A stretch of DNA of 33,439 nucleotides, from assembly GCA_023511555.1 (NCBI GenBank), contig JAIMBG010000005.1:1-33439 (forward strand), read 5' to 3'. The notes beneath the pieces were generated by a model, which ran no database searches, was not told the DNA's origin, and saw nothing but the letters and a program-made list of their open reading frames with translations. The stretch is from Acetobacteraceae bacterium. GTDB lineage: Bacteria; Bacillota; Sulfobacillia; JAIMBG01. The translations under genes and the position numbers were made by a program. Each line of letters opens with the position of its first letter. Positions within the stretch are counted from its first letter, which is position 1. Of the stretch, positions 31,932 through 33,439 are shown in pieces.

Positions 31932-32848
31932 TCGACCGCAGGCTCAAGAAAAGTCAGGTCTCGGTTGACCGTATCAAGCCGGACACGGGCGCCTATGGGA
32001 AGGGCGAAATTATCTCCGCCGTGTCCGGCGGGCAGCCCAAATCCCACCGGGTACGCGTAGTCAGCAAAGATGTCGGTGAGGACCGACATCAGCAGGGCAG
32101 GGTCGTTGCTGTCCCCGAAGCAGCCGCCCATCTCGCCGAATACCACCCCGGCCACGTCGTCCAGTTTGCCCGCGTGCTTCAGCTGGGTCAACATGCGATC
32201 CACACGATACGGCTTTTCTCCCACGTCTTCAAGAAAGAGGATCGCGCCGCTGGTCTCCACGGCAAAAGCGGTCCCCAACGTGGCAACCAACAGGGATAAG
32301 CATCCGCCGACCAGCTGGCCTTCAGCGACCCCTTCACGGAGGGCGGTTGGGACGGGAAGGGAAGGTTCGCCGCGTCCTGTCGTCAAGAGATTCAGCAGGT
32401 GCGCCAGCGGGCGCGCGGAAAACCCCTTGGCGAACTCACCGGCCACCACCGGGCCGTGAAAGCAGACAAGGCCGGCACGCTGGAAGAAAGCGTTCAGCAG
32501 CAGGGTGACGTCACTAAACCCGAGAAATACCTTGGGGGTCCGGGCGAGCTGCGAGAAATCGAGCAGCGGCAGTAAGCGGCCTGAACCGTAACCGGCGCGG
32601 GAGCAAAAAATGCCGCGGACTGCAGGATCGTGGAACATGTCCATCAGCTCGGCGGCTCGTTCGCGGTCGGTCCCGGCAAGAAAGCGATGCCGGTTGAGCG
32701 CGCGGGCCCCCACCCGCACGCGAAACCCGAGGCGCTCGATGGCCTCGCAGCCGCGTCGCAGCGGCTCCGCTTCTACCGCAGCTGCGGGGGAGACGACCCC
32801 GGGCGCGTCCCCCGGGCGGGGGGGGGGGGGTTTCCGGGGGGGCGTCAT
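31928..32848 (-). CDS. LD-carboxypeptidase (S66, MccF-like)
   Basis: A 306-residue S66 peptidase, which removes D-Ala from tetrapeptides in murein recycling or cleaves related amide bonds. Catalytic motifs: Ser in IFCSRAGYGSGRLLPLLD (nucleophile in the xxSRxGYG context), KVFLGFSDVTLLLNAFF and CFHGPVV; Glu in ILFLEDVGEKPYRVDRML; and the His in GLPAGHGGDNFALPIG. The N-terminus KPPPPRPGDAPGVVSPAAAV includes a Pro run encoded by a long G tract (32821-32838), where one-base errors are likely. It starts 3 nt after the aroF stop. Composition is less GC-rich than the rest of the window, so it may come from another genome. Confidence 0.92.
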   Translation of the reverse strand: MTPPRKPPPPRPGDAPGVVSPAAAVEAEPLRRGCEAIERLGFRVRVGARALNRHRFLAGTDRERAAELMDMFHDPAVRGIFCSRAGYGSGRLLPLLDFSQLARTPKVFLGFSDVTLLLNAFFQRAGLVCFHGPVVAGEFAKGFSARPLAHLLNLLTTGRGEPSLPVPTALREGVAEGQLVGGCLSLLVATLGTAFAVETSGAILFLEDVGEKPYRVDRMLTQLKHAGKLDDVAGVVFGEMGGCFGDSNDPALLMSVLTDIFADYAYPVGFGLPAGHGGDNFALPIGARVRLDTVNRDLTFLEPAVE

Positions 32849-32851
32849 GTC

Positions 32852-33439
32852 CTACGCGGCCCCGAAGAACCGTTTCTTATCGGCCGCCACCCGCGCCTCA
32901 TACTCCCGCTCGAGCAGGGCGCTGGGGACGTACAGCGGCTCAATGCGCCGGCGGAGTTCCCAGACTTGTTCACAGGCAGTCACCAAGCGGGAGAGCTGCT
33001 CGGGGAACAGGCCCTGGAAACCGTCGGACTTCGCGATCAGCGGGTTGGGATGCGCCTCGACGAGCACGACCGAGGCCCCGGCCATGATCCCGGCCAGGGT
33101 CATGGGGTGGACCAAGTCGCGAATGCCGGTGCCGTGCGAGGCGTCAATGGCGACCGGGAGGCAGGACAGCTGGTAGTAAAAGGCGGCGATGCCGCCAAGG
33201 TCCAGCGTGTTGCGCGTATAGCGGTTCGGGCTCACGATGCCACGTTCACAGAGAATGACATTCTCTTTGCCCCCGGCCATCACCCGCTCGACCCATAAGA
33301 GGTAGGCCTCAACGTCGAGCGAGTTGCCGCGTTTGTGGATCACGGGGAGCGGCGTCTCACGCAGGCGGTTGAGCAGCGCCTGATTTTTCGAGTTCGGCTC
33401 GCCCACCTGCAGGCAATCGACCCCCATGTCCTCGTAGGC
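32852..33439 (-). CDS. aroF: DAHP synthase (AroF type I-beta), 5' end missing
   Basis: 3-deoxy-7-phosphoheptulonate synthase condenses phosphoenolpyruvate and erythrose 4-phosphate, the entry to aromatic amino acid synthesis. The frame is open at the window edge, so only the C-terminal about 195 residues are seen: CLQVGEPNSKNQALLNRL, the PEP-binding VIHKRGNS, NVILCERGI, YTRNTLDL, the metal-binding IDASHGTGIRDLVHP and VEAHPNPLIAKSDG, all conserved as in the type I-beta group. It is followed by the S66 gene with a 3-nt gap. Like that gene it belongs to the lower-GC right end. Confidence 0.9.
   Translation of the reverse strand, partial: AYEDMGVDCLQVGEPNSKNQALLNRLRETPLPVIHKRGNSLDVEAYLLWVERVMAGGKENVILCERGIVSPNRYTRNTLDLGGIAAFYYQLSCLPVAIDASHGTGIRDLVHPMTLAGIMAGASVVLVEAHPNPLIAKSDGFQGLFPEQLSRLVTACEQVWELRRRIEPLYVPSALLEREYEARVAADKKRFFGAA

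Noticed and set aside
1-33439. CRISPR arrays, insertion sequences, tRNA or rRNA genes
   Set aside because: No regularly spaced short repeats, no transposase motifs with terminal inverted repeats, and no tRNA T-loop/anticodon arrangement were seen. The only tandem repeats are the protein-coding propeller blades.

Overview
The window is about 33 kb of very GC-rich bacterial DNA carrying ordinary housekeeping and accessory genes. Strong AGGAGG-type ribosome binding sites, frequent GTG/TTG starts, a SpoVB-type flippase, TrmFO, a pyruvoyl-dependent arginine decarboxylase and an Rrf2-cysE-cysK cluster together suggest a high-GC, clostridial-type Bacillota (Moorella- or Symbiobacterium-like lineages). 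This assignment is inference; there is no rRNA or tRNA in the window.

Layout. 1-5088, minus strand: M24 peptidase-like protein, dprA, topA and the start of trmFO, packed as a coupled operon. 5510-9676: a C_GCAxxG_C_C family protein and a convergent CYTH protein, then an NYN-domain RNase-like gene with a near-consensus promoter and a strong hairpin terminator, then a secreted S8 protease. 9686-15437, minus strand: M29-like aminopeptidase, ZIP metal transporter, the Rrf2-cysE-cysK cysteine cluster, and comM. 15726-19292: pyruvoyl arginine decarboxylase (minus), then a membrane-anchored hypothetical protein, a CofE-like ligase and spoVB (plus). 19375-22482: a holin-like small membrane protein, a secreted GH18-like/seven-repeat propeller protein, and a decayed single propeller blade behind it. 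22809-24608: an M28-like peptidase lacking two canonical metal ligands.

24696-31830, minus strand, is the most interesting part. A branched-chain-amino-acid-type ABC transporter (livH, livM, livG, livF) is preceded by a tandemly duplicated two-gene unit. Each unit encodes a cytosolic beta-sandwich-like protein followed by a BtrH/papain-fold-like cysteine enzyme, with the same 19-nt overlap between the two genes in both copies. The tail of a LivK-type substrate-binding protein lies just upstream, so the locus was probably livK-X-btrH-X-btrH-livHMGF. I do not recognise this arrangement as a described system. A reasonable hypothesis is uptake of an amide, peptide or acyl-amino compound and its processing by a paired cysteine hydrolase or acyltransferase.

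Both ends of the window look chimeric. At the left, TrmFO is joined in frame near position 210 to the C-terminus of an oligopeptidase B. At the right, a serine-hydrolase N-terminus is joined in frame near position 31822 to the LivK tail, and the sequence beyond it (S66 LD-carboxypeptidase, DAHP synthase) is visibly less GC-rich. These outer pieces should be treated as probable misassembly until read coverage is checked.
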